DNA of 64,000 bases from Lucifuga dentata. Taxonomy: Eukaryota > Chordata > Actinopteri > Ophidiiformes > Bythitidae. A program made the translations under genes and the position numbers. The notes under the pieces were generated by a model. It searched no databases. It saw only the letters and a program-made list of their open reading frames with translations, and was not told the DNA's origin. Within the stretch, counting starts at the first letter, position 1; every line of letters starts with the position of its first letter. Location: positions 1 through 64,000 of the forward strand of contig VXCM01000972.1 in assembly GCA_014773175.1 (NCBI GenBank), in the 5' to 3' direction. Positions 33,801 through 46,002 of this stretch are shown piece after piece.

Positions 33801-34447
33801 TAATGGTAATTCCTCTTAAACCTATACGCAGAAAATTTAACCAACAATTTAAAGTTTTAATTTTAATTATTATTAATGTGATTTATTTGACTGAATATAA
33901 TAACAATGGCTCTTGTGAGTTTGACTTTAATGTTAGTATTAACTATATTCCAATAGCTCAAATATCAATGGCTTATTTTGCATTAAAATAAGCAAATGTC
34001 AAATGACAATGAGTCGTTGAGTCTTAGTAAAAATACAATTTATTAAAAAAATATAACTCCGGAAACATTATAGAAAATGCGCAAGAAATAGAATTAATTA
34101 AATCTTAATCAATCTAAGAAATCAATCTATCAATACAAGACATCAGCCTGACAAAAGCACTGAGCGTTCTATCATCTGACACTTCAGGTGCCTCAGTCTT
34201 GGGCTCTCACCATCTGGGATATGAGGGCGATGTCTGCGGCTCCGCTGTACGGCAGGAAGGCACTGTAGTTATGAGCCGCCCATGGGCTCCCGTACATCCC
34301 CAGCATGGAGCCGACAGTTGCGGCGGTAGCGGACGAGCTCACGCCGCCCTCGGTGCCTCCTTCCCGCGCAGAGGCCGGCCGCTCTCCCGCGTACACTTCA
34401 TGGGAGGCACTTAGGAACTGGGGATACCCCAGCTGAGGGAAAGACAT
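30889..34447 (-). CDS. irx1b: Iroquois homeobox protein Irx1 (probable b paralogue)
   Basis: Five coding exons: 34447-34211, 33374-33132, 32535-31746, 31531-31471 and 30937-30889, all GT/AG and frame-consistent, giving 459 residues (human IRX1 480). The N-terminus [15 protein letters not shown] is diagnostic of Irx1, as is GSQYELKD with a YPYG-Y-YGDPSR run before the homeodomain. The TALE homeodomain is about residues 120-182 (NPYPTKGEK loop, [16 protein letters not shown] helix). Acidic stretch 194-220, Iro box [14 protein letters not shown] from 301, then [17 protein letters not shown] and [10 protein letters not shown]. The small last exons read [11 protein letters not shown] and [12 protein letters not shown], aligning with the IRX1 tail RPDSPAQQLKSPFQ and GTPRILAALPSA. 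It is a nuclear transcription factor for neural, proneural and limb/kidney patterning in the family. Intron 1 holds a 45-bp hairpin. Confidence 0.95.
33668..33712. repeat. 45-bp near-perfect hairpin in irx1b intron 1
   Basis: 22-bp arms 33668-33689 and 33691-33712 are inverted copies with one mismatch and a single-base loop (ATTTTGCAGTC-TTCGCAAAAT arms). Confidence 0.85.
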
Positions 34448-34760
34448 GTCCGGAGCCGCGCAAATGTCTCCGCGCAAATCTCACAAAGTCACAAAACAGC
34501 AAGAAGAAGCAGGGGAAGAAAAAAAAGAGAAAGTAGAAATCCCCAGACAGAAAAAGAGAGATGAAGGGGGTGTCTAAATCACCAGAGTTCCCCCTTGAAT
34601 CTGACAAGCTTCCACTTCCACAGACCCGTAGTTGTGTCACAGCCGCAGTTTGGCACCTAGAGCGCGGAGTGATGCGTCTGTCCGGCCGCAGGAGCTTCTG
34701 GATGTGGAGCTGACTGACTGATTGGCAGCCTACTTAAGCACCAAGCTCCTCCTATGCCCG
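34448..34760 (-). promoter_or_regulatory. irx1b 5'UTR and promoter region
   Basis: Upstream of the irx1b ATG on the minus strand there is a CCAAT box (34725-34721) in CTGCCAATCAG context, about 275 bp from the start. The nearby sequence is GC-rich (CCGGCCGCAGG at 34682-34692). The 5' end cannot be fixed. A TG microsatellite begins at 34795. Confidence 0.45.
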
Positions 34761-34794
34761 GGGCAGGCGATTAGTGCATTGGTTAGCCTAGGTC

Positions 34795-34804
34795 GTGTGT
34801 GTGT

Positions 34805-34843
<39 letters not shown>

Positions 34844-34862
34844 CGTGCGTGTGTATGTGTGT
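34795..34862. repeat. (TG)n microsatellite
   Basis: TG array with TA and CG interruptions just upstream of the irx1b promoter region. Confidence 0.9.
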
Positions 34863-35705
34863 GAATTAGTGATCTAATTTCTGCTATGCAATCCATACAG
34901 GATCGTGTCAAGTAAGTGTGCAGTATTTGTGTGCGAGTGTATGTCTGCGTGTGAGCAACTGTATTTTTGTGTGTGCGCGCGCGTGCACAGCGTGTATCCA
35001 CCTTTTTGCGGTCTGCACGGCTTCATTTAACAAAAGCACCACCTCAATCTGTGCTTATATAACACAATAACAGAATACACATTGTTTTTTTTAATTTTTT
35101 GATTTACCTAATTTCTTTGAATAAAAAATACACAAAAAGCATAACTACTACCAATAATAATAATAATAATAAATGAAACATTCAAGTATTTAAGACTTAT
35201 CAACTATTACACATTACAATTTGTAAATTTAGATAAGCATACATTTAGATAAATTATTTCTCGGCTTGACAGCTGATCCGGAGGGTATGTGGGGACATGC
35301 TGGTCAACAGATGGGCCGGGAGGCATCGATATGGTCGGCCAGAGTCGAGAGGAATGTCCGTGATTATCGACGGAAGTCAGTGGAGCATATTTTCAGATTA
35401 AAGATAAAGAGCAACGGTAATGACAGAGATTGAGGAGGATAAGAAGATAACAGATATAAGACATACAAGAGCTGTCGAGTGGAAAATGACAGATGTTTGC
35501 TGAGAAGAATGGACTACTGTAACCTGTTACCAGGCCTATTTAAACAGATATTAAAAAAGGTCAATTAATCTGTTTGAATTTTGGACACAAGTTAAATGAC
35601 GTTATTTTAATTTATGAAGGATGCAGATTGATGTTTTCTCATTGGAAGATTTATCCATCAAAATAGCAACTCTGGTTAAATGTGCTCCTTTGAACTCTCT
35701 CTCTG

Positions 35706-35706
<1 letters not shown>

Positions 35707-35751
<45 letters not shown>
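35707..35751. repeat. (AC)n microsatellite ending at N35752
   Basis: Pure AC array stopped by a single N. Confidence 0.85.
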
Positions 35752-36127
35752 NTAATGAGGTTGAGCACCCTGCGCCCGCCTCTGTGGCCCTGTGGCCCTC
35801 CTGAGTTCCCTCAGAGGTTAGCTGTGTAATTACTCCATCCCCATAAATACAGATTCATCATTTCACACTGGAGCCCCTGATGAGCTTGGCTGAGCTGAGA
35901 AAGAGAGAGAGGAAGAGAGAGGAAGACGAGAGGGAGGGAGAGATCTAATGATTTAATTACAGTGCTTAAAGCTCACTCTGGCTAAGTGATGGTCCTCTCT
36001 CTCCATCTCCCTCTCTGTCTCTCTCTGGCTGTTTTCTTCCCTCCTCAGCACAGCCACTCAGGGCTTTACTCATGAATCTCAAAGCTGTTTTCTAAACACA
36101 TATTATGATGAGCGCAATTGCATGTGC

Positions 36128-36129
36128 AT

Positions 36130-36202
<73 letters not shown>

Positions 36203-36331
36203 ATGCTTAATCTCCATGGCATTTTAAATGGCATTCATGGAGAGCGGCTCTATCCTCATTGCCAAGGTAAATGGAGCCAGGGGACTCTCCATTTCAGCTC
36301 GATAAAAGAGCAATGTTAAAGACCCTCAACA

Positions 36332-36364
<33 letters not shown>

Positions 36365-36457
36365 GTTAAAATTAATGTTTTTCTCATGACAGGGGAGGGA
36401 AACGAGACATATTCACCATCTAATGGGATAATATAGCCTCATTCACCACCACCCCTC

Positions 36458-36500
<43 letters not shown>
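36128..36500. repeat. Microsatellite cluster (TG)n(GA)n, (TC)n, (TC)n
   Basis: (TG)n(GA)n at 36128-36199, (TC)n at 36332-36358 and (TC)n at 36462-36500, separated by unique sequence. Confidence 0.85.
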
Positions 36501-36505
<5 letters not shown>

Positions 36506-36879
36506 GTAGCTGCCTGATTTCCATAGTGTCTCTGTGGAGAGGCAGTTAATGAATTCCTCTGAGCTGGAGAGAAAGGGGGGAGAATGGTTTGGCGGTTTAG
36601 AAAGAGAAAGAGAGAGGGATGGGGGGGAGGAAGGCTTTGAGCTATGCCATTCAACTTCACAGCCTCGGCCTGCTTGTGCATTCACTGTGTGTGTGTGTGT
36701 GCGCTCGGAGGAGTGTGTATGTAAGTGTGTGTATTTGTGTGCGTGTGCAGTTGTGTGTCTTTTAGCATGAACCTGCTAAGACTACCAAATATTTAGACTG
36801 GCCTCAGACCTCTTTTTATGGTGACGGTGGATTGAGGATCTCAGGAGGCAGCTTGACTCTATTTGAATCCCATTCACTG

Positions 36880-37270
36880 CTATTAGCTCAGCCCCAGACA
36901 AAGAAATAACTTACTGCAGGAAACATTTAAATAAAGTCCCACAATCCACTTGTGCTGTCCATTTCCTCCTGGGTAATTTGCAGCGAGATAAATGAAGATG
37001 CCTCAAAACACATCATAGCAATAATTTCTGCAGGGATGGTGGAGGTAATGCAGTAATGATCACATAATTAGCCAAATTAGCATTCACAAATGCCAATTTC
37101 AAGACCTCTGTTCCACTGGAGGATTAATATTTGAGTAATCTGCAAAAGCAAATGTCCGGCTAGTCATATTTTTGCTGTAAAATCTTTATTATTTTTCAAA
37201 ATAATTAGAATTACTGCCAATGAGGTGAGATCACACCATCTGTTTCTAGTCATTTTCATTCCCTTAAATG
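36880..37270. promoter_or_regulatory. Candidate conserved noncoding element in the irx1b desert
   Basis: A repeat-free stretch with closely packed homeodomain and TALE-type words: CATAATTAGCCAAATTAGCA, GGATTAATATTTGAGTAATC, AAAATAATTAGAATTACTGC, GCAGTAATGATC and TGGGTAATTTGCAGC. This is the densest TAAT cluster I noticed in the right half of the window. Confidence 0.35.
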
Positions 37271-37329
37271 TGTTAAATCCAGAAAAAAAAACAAAAAAAA
37301 CAAAGGAGAGCAAAGCAGGTCAACCTTTG

Positions 37330-38100
37330 ATTTGGAGAGTTTATTTGCTTTGGAAAGAAGTGAGCTAATTTCGCTTCCTTTGTTGCTTTAATTTTTAATC
37401 AGAATTGTCTTTTGCAAGCTTTGTGATCAGTTTCCAGGATGACTGGAGGGAAGGAAGGACCAGCAGCAGAGAGATAAAGAAAACTTGTCCTCACCTATAC
37501 TGACAGCAAAGATAAGTGGTGATAGATGCTGACCTGATGTAAAACCAGATGGATCGCTCGAATGCATACCAGATAAGCCTGCCAGCCTGAGGTAATAGGC
37601 TCAGTTACCGAAAGTTTTATGATCCCTCGCACTGAGCTTTTACTTATTTTATCACTCAGTAACAGTTTTTTAATCTGGATAATATTGGACACACATCATC
37701 GGTGTCATTATTAATATTCTTAATAGCTTATATCACCCATTATATCAGCGGCAAAATTACCTAGAGGGAGAGCAAGCGCAGATAACAGCCACTCATCCTT
37801 TTTGCTGTGATGGATCCTGTTGGTTGAAGATTTTGACCCAGAGGGGAAACGCCAGACAAAGAGCCTATCATTAGCAATTAAAGGGCGTGCCAGTGTTTGT
37901 TTGTTAATGGCTCTTTTAGAAGTCCAGCGGGACTCATTTACAGTGGCCGAGTGCGATAACAAACCCTAACCTCTGGCAAAGGTTGTGTTGAATTGCTCAA
38001 ACCGCTCTCTCCTCTCGCAAAATTCCACCATGTTGTCTTCTATTTGCTGACTGTGGCTAAGCGCTGCAGTTAAATACAGTTCCATCATTCCCCATAGAGA
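37330..38100. promoter_or_regulatory. Candidate regulatory stretch in the irx1b desert
   Basis: Unique sequence free of recognisable repeats, with ATTATTAATATTCTTAATAG, GGCAAAATTACC and AGCAATTAAAGGGC words and GATAA/GATAAG motifs. It resembles developmental enhancer DNA, but nothing here proves function. Confidence 0.25.
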
Positions 38101-38310
38101 GAGCGATGAAAACAAGCCATGTTCAACAAGATTGCTGACTGAAAAAAAAAAAAGATGAATTCCTACCTCCTCCTCTTTACAGAAAGACTTAGCAGGGGGC
38201 TTTTCTCATGGCCGGGGATCTGATTGTTTTCTAAACGGATTATTAACTCTTTTGTTACAGTAGGGATCACTTTAATGCTTCTTAGGATCCATTAGCATTG
38301 CTTTAAAGAA

Positions 38311-38326
38311 CACACACACACATGCG

Positions 38327-38375
<49 letters not shown>

Positions 38376-38424
38376 NCACACACACATGCGCACGCACACA
38401 CACACACACACACACACATACACA
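38311..38424. repeat. (CA)n microsatellite, duplicated around N38376
   Basis: CACATGCGCACGCACAC occurs on both sides of a single N at 38376, suggesting an unmerged contig overlap inside a CA array. Confidence 0.8.
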
Positions 38425-39343
38425 CTGCTGTGCTGTAGGATTTGGTGTTTTTTTGTCTTTGTTGTTCCCAGTAGGAGCGGAATGATACCGTTATAATGCT
38501 GTTAAAGACAATACCTCAGCTTAAAAGGGGGAGTGCGAGGGAAGGGATATGTGTGTGTGTGTGGGATCTGATGAAAAGGTGCCCTTAGGAAGACCAGTAA
38601 GCTTAATGCAATAGTGCTGACTTCAATGGATACCTCAAAGAGAAGTGGCATTACACAGTCCTCTCCGCTGAAAATCCCCTACAAGTCCTTGACTGAGGAA
38701 AAGATCAGCTCAATCTTCACCTCAGAACTGCCTCAGATCAACAAGACGAGGAGTTAGTGTCCAATCAAAACATGTCACCTGTGCCAGTTATTGTGCAGTC
38801 ATAAGTTTCTTAAACGATATCTACTTTCTTTAGAGTCAATAAGCAGAAATTAACTTTAGTTTCCCTTGGGAAAAGCAAAGATGGTGAGTTCAGGTCAAAG
38901 CGCCGCACGGCCGCAGAGCACAGAGGTGTTTGCTCTTTGGCTCATATTGACCATTTGAATGTGGCGGTGGTAATGGTGTGTGTGGGGGGGGGCTCCAGAG
39001 ACCTACGGTGTAGGTTAGGTGCCTCCCCCAGCTTTGAGCTCCCATTCTAGAGGGAGGATAAAGAGGGTATCCCTTACAGGCCTGACCTCCAGCCACCCCT
39101 TCCATCAGAGATAGGGGTCAAGGGTCAGATCAATTGGCTCCCTGTAGCCCACTGTCTGCAACAGGGCTTAATCACCTATTAACTGCGGGAAGGAGAGAGA
39201 GAGTGAGAAAAAAAGAATGTAAGAGAGATGGTGAGGGATGTTTTCTCCTTTATCTAGGATATAATAATATCTCATTAGAGTTCGTTCCTCCACCAAGGCT
39301 GAACAAGTCTAGACATTATGTCTTGTTATAGTAATACACTGAC

Positions 39344-39914
39344 TTAAAGGACCATACCACCCATTTTGCATGTTTGAGTCTAATATATTCAATTTTCATA
39401 CACGTAACGTTACTGACAATCATTTCCCAAAGCATACTACTGGAACAGTGAGTTAAAAAAAAAAATCCTACCTTCCAGACCGCCATTGGTTTCAGTTCAT
39501 TCTGGTACACTATTAAAATCAACTTGTTGATACTTGAAACGTTCTTGGGATAGGTAATCCATCATCGTGAACAAGATGTATATTAAAGTTTTTTCAAAGT
39601 TTCGTCATTTTAGCGTTTAAGCGCAATAAAAAGCATAGAGTGAATGTATGTCTCCACCAGGGAATATAGTCCCAAAAGAAGACCTGCATTTATTGAAAAA
39701 TTTTAACAACCGTGACTTCATAATTTTGCGTAACTATTAGCAGGCAAAACATCAGTTTTTTGATTTTGAAAGATTAAGAGATTTTGCAAAATATCAGGAA
39801 AGCTGAAATACAGTTTTATCCTTTGGGAAATGACTGTCAGTAACGTAACATGTATGAAAATTGAATATACAGTATTAGGCTCAAACATGCAAAATGGATG
39901 GTATGGTCCTTTAA
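39344..39914 (+). mobile_element. TTAA-flanked MITE, copy 5
   Basis: Intact TTAA on both sides; ends AGGACCATACCACC and GGATGGTATGGTCCT. About 85-bp inverted repeats and the full core; 571 bp. It is a good reference copy, without assembly duplication. Confidence 0.92.
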
Positions 39915-40479
39915 AGAGAAAGAAATGAGTATAATAATCACAATTTTTTTTTTATGGATGTACAGTATCTCTGTAACTATATAAGATACATGAAAAAGTT
40001 TTCATGCTGCTGAATCAGCATCATCTCAGCTACACATCGTGGTTGTTGCATACAAACTATCAGTTACAAATAGCTTAATTAAAAAAAAAAAAAAGTACCA
40101 TTATGAATATTATTATAGTATCGGTCCTGAAATCCACACTCAAAACCCATATCAGTCATATCCTTGTCCTAAACGCTGGCACGCTCCCTGAATTAACCTC
40201 AGATCCAGAAAAACAAACAGATACTTTGTGTTGGAATGAGTGCAGAGATGTGCCGGGGTCGAGTTTTATTCGATACATTCAGTTTGTGAGGAGGTGTTTG
40301 GGTGTGCTTCCTGTCCTAAGCTCTGTCAACTTCCCCCTAAAACCTATAAGGCTCCTAACGTCGCCCTGAGGAAAAACACAGTCAGGGGAATGTTGGCTGC
40401 TGAAATCAGCCTGTTCATTTTTCATTTGCTATTTGATGATGTTTTTTTGAGTTGCATACATCAACTGCTGATACAGCTG

Positions 40480-40651
40480 GGACCCGGGCACTGAATTAGC
40501 TAAATCAGGTGTGTTTGCTTGATGAGAAGCTGGTGCCTTGATGGTGATAGGTTAAACACACATCATTTGTTAATCAGGTGTGGGTAGAGCAGGGAAAGCT
40601 GGAAAATATTGAGTGCTGCGGTGCTCGAGGATCAGAACTGAGAACCACCGA
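40480..40651. mobile_element. Short MITE related to 22041-22217
   Basis: Contains GAATTAGCTAAATCAGGTGTG, TTAATCAGGTGTGGGTAGAG and the terminal GATCAGAACTGAGAACCACC, matching the order of the copy at 22041. The left terminus is eroded. Confidence 0.5.
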
Positions 40652-41954
40652 ATCAAGTCATCGATCATTAAAAACATTTTCTGTTAAAAGTGTGTTTAAC
40701 AGCTGTTTCCAAAAAAAAATGATAGTAAATTATAAATTAACAAGAAATCATCAGGGGGAAATGGAATGGTATAGGATCAACAGTGAAAGGAACATGCAAA
40801 CAATGTAAATAGATGGTGTAAAAGATAACATTTTCATATCCATAAATGTGTTTGCAAATTCATATCCACGTATTCAACTTATGGATAGTTCATGGAATTT
40901 TGCATGTGTTCATCCAAACCTGGTGACTGGCTGGTGTTTTCTAATTGTGCACATTAAAAAAAGTCATTTGAATGTCTTGAATTTCAAACAAAGCATCACT
41001 ATCTATACATTTTATCCTTTTCAAGGTTGACAAACTTCTTTAACAGCAGAATTCATTGCAGGTTTTTATGGATCGACATTCCTGGATATTTTTGGCAAAA
41101 TCACATCCTGCTATCATATCTGCAGCAGACAGGCAATACTGAATAGCTGATACCCAGTCTGTTGTCCAATATAGTTTGTAATATACGTAAGGAAAAACTG
41201 GGATCATGGACGTGTGGAAACTACAGTTTTACAATCAGAAAATTATCAGTTGATTCTAACAATATTAGAATCGTACCAAAATTAGGTTAGACTGAAAAAG
41301 CTAAAACCAACACCAGTTATAGTGGAAACATATAAATGCAGTGCAAAAATATACAGTGACTCAGAGCATGTGTATAGAAACCCCGGCGCATTAGACCAGA
41401 GTGTCACATATGTGTGCGAATATTCAATAACAGAGCTGCTGTCTGTCAAGGCTCCGAGCAGCAACGGTGGAGGTGGGCAGCGCACATTCCTCACAGCAGC
41501 TCCATGCAGCTCGGCCAATTAGCAGCTGAGTGGTTTGTTTAAGTCCAAGTGATGATGAGATGTTGTGCTGGGAGGAAGCCCAGTTCATTAAGCACACTGT
41601 TGTCTCCGGTTTACTCAGCTTGCCGGCTTTAACAGCCTCTCAGCACTTGTTTACCATCCGCAAATATGACAGACTGTATGTCTATTTGACCGTCTGTTTG
41701 TGTGAGAGTGTGTGTTTGCACATGTGTGTGTGTGTGTGTGTGCGCACGCGCACGATGGAGAAGGTGGTTAATTCGTGTGTGTGCATGAGGGAGTGCATCT
41801 GTGATTTAAGGTACTTTATACAGAGGGTGCATACACTAACACCAACACCTGTACGTTACATATGCAGTCCATAATTTAAAAAACATGACAAACTCTGGCC
41901 TAAAAAAAATTAAAAAATCAAGATTAGCAATATCAAAATGCAGGATTTGTTTCG

Positions 41955-42293
41955 GGGCTGTTGATTGGTGGTTAGCATTGTCACCACACAGCAAAAAGGT
42001 CCTGGGTTTGAATCCAACAGGGATCTTTCTGTGTGGAGTCTGCACATGCTCCTTGTGTCCGCATGGCTTTCCTCCAGTTTCCATCCATCTCCAGAAAACA
42101 TGCAGATTAGGTGAACTGGAAACTCTAAATGGCCCATTGGTGTGAATGCGAGTGTGATCGAGTGTGTTCTCTGTGTGTGTGAGCTGTGATAGACTGGTGA
42201 CCTGTCTAAAGTGCATCCAACTCCTCATCCAATGATGACTGGGATAGGCTCCCGTCCCACGTGACCCTACAAAGGATGGTATGGAGAACCGAT
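41955..42293. repeat. Common teleost interspersed repeat
   Basis: Reads GGTGGTTAGCATTGTCACC, CCTGGGTTTGAATCCAACAGG, TGTGGAGTCTGCACATGC, GAACTGGAAACTC, CTGTGATAGACTGGTGACC and GGGATAGGCTCCCGTCCC in order. This word order is widely repeated in fish genomes. The A/B-box-like GGTTTGAATCC word gives a tRNA-like look, but I cannot fold a tRNA. Non-coding. Confidence 0.65.
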
Positions 42294-42538
42294 GGCAGAA
42301 TGTAATAATCATTATCTTCATCTAATAATCAGTAAGGCATAAATATACAGGGTCTTGTTCTGCAGCAATAACAAAATATATTTATATGTATGTGTATGTA
42401 ATCTCAGACCCAATATCATGAGTTCATATTGACAATTGATACAAAAATTATGGCGGGATAAAACCTAGAATAGAAACCTTTCACACAGTTTTCTATGCAG
42501 TGAAGAGGATCAAAATAATGATATACTGTATGAGAAGG

Positions 42539-42997
42539 TTAAAGGACCATACCGGCCATTTTGCATTTTTGAGCCTAATATATTCACTTTTCATACATAT
42601 TATGTTACTGACAACCATTCCCAAAATATAAAACTGTATTTAAGCTTTCCTGATATTTTGAAAAATCTTTTAATCTTTTAAAATCAAATATTCAAGTGAT
42701 ACACCCACCTTAAAAATCAATGTTTCATCTGCTAATAGTTACGCAGCCTTATGAAGTCACGGTTGTTTAAATTTTTCGATAAACACAGGTCTTCTTTTGG
42801 GACTATATTCCCTGGTGGAGACATACATTCACAAATGCTAAAATTACATAACTTCTAAAAAAAAATCTGAATATACAACATGTTTGAGATGATGGATTAC
42901 CTATTCCAAGAATGGGATAGGCAATCCAAGTGTCCACGTGTATGAAAATTGAATATATTAGGCTCAAACATGCACGATCGCTGGTATGGTCCTTTAA
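42539..42997 (-). mobile_element. TTAA-flanked MITE, copy 6
   Basis: TTAA on both sides; ends AGGACCATACCGGCC and GCTGGTATGGTCCT; reverse-oriented core (TTTTGGGACTATATTCCCTG). 459 bp, with an internal deletion after the TAGGCAATCC region. Confidence 0.9.
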
Positions 42998-43819
42998 GCT
43001 TTGATTCTAGTTGTTAAAAAAAATTTTTCCAGAGTTTCCTTAAGAAAAAAGACTGCCTGATGCTTTTATTTTTATTTATTTATTTTTTGTGAGAATTACC
43101 TCCTCTGAACCCCTACTTAAATATCAGTGAAATGCAAGAAAGTTTACTTGTTTAGAGGCTGATTAAATAAATTAAAAAAAAAAAATACGCTTATCTAGTC
43201 TTATTGCAAAGATCAGTTACATACATTCAGACTACAGGTCTTGTTGACCATTTCTGATGGAGATAAATAAAAGGCCATGAGGCAGAAATAATTAAACAAG
43301 CTACTGCCATCTGAAGATTCTTTAAATGTCTGCAATGATTTATGTTTGCATATTTAAAATACAGCTTGGGTGTGTTTGGCAATGATTGCTGCTATGTCAC
43401 TCATCTGTGAACAAAATAGAAGTGCATCACGAGTTAGAATGGCTTGAAAATTTCCAGTCTGTGTGTTTAGATGGCAGATATCTGATATGTCCCATTTATT
43501 TTGCACACAAATATGGTCCAATGTTGATCTGAGAATATCTGATTGTGTTTTTTGCTGTTTAAATATTCTCAGCACATATCTGATATATGAGCAAAAAAAA
43601 AACAAAAAACATCTGAATTAGTTCACTTTTATCTGGTGGTGTAAATGTAAATGTAATGTTAGCTTTTGTTTCTGGCATCAAGTTCAAGATCATTTTGTCT
43701 GCATCAATCCATAACAGATAATACTTTCATATTAATTTTGGTAAGACCTGCTAACATAGTGTTATTTGCAAATGTAACTCATCATTTCACTGAGTGTGAA
43801 TCTGATGTACACTCATTTG

Positions 43820-44295
43820 CAATTGACTGGACTTGCATGACTTATACTCGACTTGGACCTGAGTCACTGAATTGCTTGACTTGAGATTTTACTTGACATA
43901 ATCAAAAAAGACTTGCTTTTCGACTTTGACATCAGCAACTTGTGACTTGATCTGGAACTTGAGGCTCTTGACTTGGAAAAACTTGATACTTTCCTAAAGC
44001 CAAAGCTCTCCATTTTCCAGATCCATATTCAGCCAGACAGCCAATCAGGTTGCATATGTGAAACCACACTGAAATATTAAGTTTTAACAGTCATAAAGTT
44101 TTCATCAAATTATTAATTCTATCTGAAAGTAATAGACAAGTTAACATAATGACCATCCTTTACTTGTCTAAATTGAACTTGGTATAGAACCTGTTATCAC
44201 TTGTTTAGGATCTAAGTTTAGGACGTGACGTGACCTGAATTTCCTTTTTTGACTTGGAATGTGAATGCCAAGACTTAACTTGGTCCCAGTTGTGA
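43820..44295. repeat. GACTTG-rich degenerate minisatellite
   Basis: The word GACTTG or ACTTGA recurs more than a dozen times (for example TTGACTTGAG, TGTGACTTGATC, CTCTTGACTTGG) over about 470 bp, spaced irregularly. It looks like an old, diverged short tandem repeat. No coding frame. Confidence 0.6.
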
Positions 44296-44384
44296 TCATT
44301 TTGAATACAAAGAATAATAAAATATGTCTTTGAATCATTTTCTTTTTACAGGATCTACAGTACTGTGTTCGTTCAAATCATTTA

Positions 44385-44968
44385 TTAAAAGGCCATACCA
44401 GCTAGTTTGCATGTTTGAGCCTAATATATTCAATTTTCATATACATAATGTTACTGACGATCATTTCCCAAAGGATACTACTGGAATGGTGAGTTAATTT
44501 TTTTTTTTTTTCCTACCTTCCAGACCTCCATTGGTTTCAGTTAATTCTGGTACGCTATAAAATCAACTTATTGATACTTGAAACTTTCTTGGGATAGGTA
44601 ATCCATTATTGTGAATGACACGTATATTCAGGTTTTTTTCTAAGTTACGTAATTTTAGCATTTAAGTGCAATAAAAAGCTTGGAGTGAATGTCTGTCTCC
44701 ACTGGGGAATATAGTCCCAAAAGAAGACCTGCATTCATCAAAAAATTGAAATGACCGTGACTTCATAAGGCTACATAACTATTAGCAGAAGAAACACTGG
44801 TTTTTAAGGTGGGTGTATCGCTTGAATATTTGATTTTGAAAGATTAGAGATTTTGCAAAATATCAGGAAAGCTGAAATACGGTTTTTTATCCTTTGGGAA
44901 ATGGCTGTCAGTATGAAAATTGAATATATTAGGCATAAACATGCAAAATGGCTGGTATTGCCCTTTAA
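44385..44968 (+). mobile_element. TTAA-flanked MITE, copy 7
   Basis: TTAA on both sides; ends AAGGCCATACCAGC and GCTGGTATTGCCCT. Full core present (CCTCCATTGGTTTCAGTTA; GGGAATATAGTCCCAAAAG). 584 bp. Confidence 0.9.
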
Positions 44969-45773
44969 AGACAAACATGCAGCCACTCGCTCATTAATGC
45001 TGAACATTGTGCTGCCACTCAGCTCAACTCACCAATAATGACTCCTAATCAATGTGACTAATGTCCCTTTTCACCACTTGGACAAATATTAGTCCAATGG
45101 CTCCACTTAAACTGCAATTATAAGCTCCCCTCCCCCTTTGTTTTCTCATTCAACACCGTGTATCAACCAAGACAAATAAGCTACAATAAGACCGCAGGAT
45201 GTTGACCTACTGAGACTGGAGCCCGCTCTACTCTTACTGCTAAAACACAGCCAGAATCACACTCGCTCTCTTTCCCCCAAAAAGCAGACAAAGAGTGATT
45301 ATGAACGATGGAGAGGAGGAAGAGAGAGAGAGCTGCCATGTGTCCTGTTGCATTTTTTTTTATCCCGCTCCTCCTCCCTGTTTTCTGAAGGTGGTTTATT
45401 CAAGACGTCACAGCTGCATGCGTCTTAGCTGGAGCGTTCAGGAGGGTCATGGCTTTCTGACCGTGTGTGTGTGCGTGTGAGTGAGTGAGTGTAAGTGTGT
45501 GTGTGTTAGCAGTTCTTAAAGGCAGTAATGCAGTGGGCGATGACAGATCACTTCATTCACGCAAGACGAGGGCAATTACTTCAACCATGACAGATTGCCT
45601 CAGCAGAACTGAGTTTAGAAAAAAACGTTTTTTCTCCCTCTCATTCTCTCTCTCTCTCTCTTTCCCTCCATCTCTCCCTTTATACCGCCCTCACCCTTCC
45701 TCTCTCTCTCCTGTTCAATGAGGAATCTTGTGGTTTTCTAAGCTAATGACTTCCTCCTCACACTGTTACACCA

Positions 45774-45784
45774 GTGTGTGCGTG

Positions 45785-45818
<34 letters not shown>

Positions 45819-45961
45819 TAGGGGGTGACAGTACCATCTGTCTGGCTGCTGTAGCCCTTGCCCCTGCCCAGCTGGTGGGCACTGAGTAATGGGAGAGGAC
45901 TTCCTCATCTCGGCCCCCTGAGACGCTAACACATTAGTATGCAGCACGTACTGTCAAAGAA

Positions 45962-46000
<39 letters not shown>
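45774..46000. repeat. (TG)n and (GA)n microsatellites
   Basis: (TG)n at 45774-45818 and (GA)n at 45962-45998, separated by unique sequence. Confidence 0.85.

Positions 46001-46002
<2 letters not shown>

Noticed and set aside
41955..42293. tRNA-like B box (GGTTTGAATCC) suggesting a tRNA gene
   Set aside because: The remainder does not fold as a tRNA and matches a common interspersed repeat.
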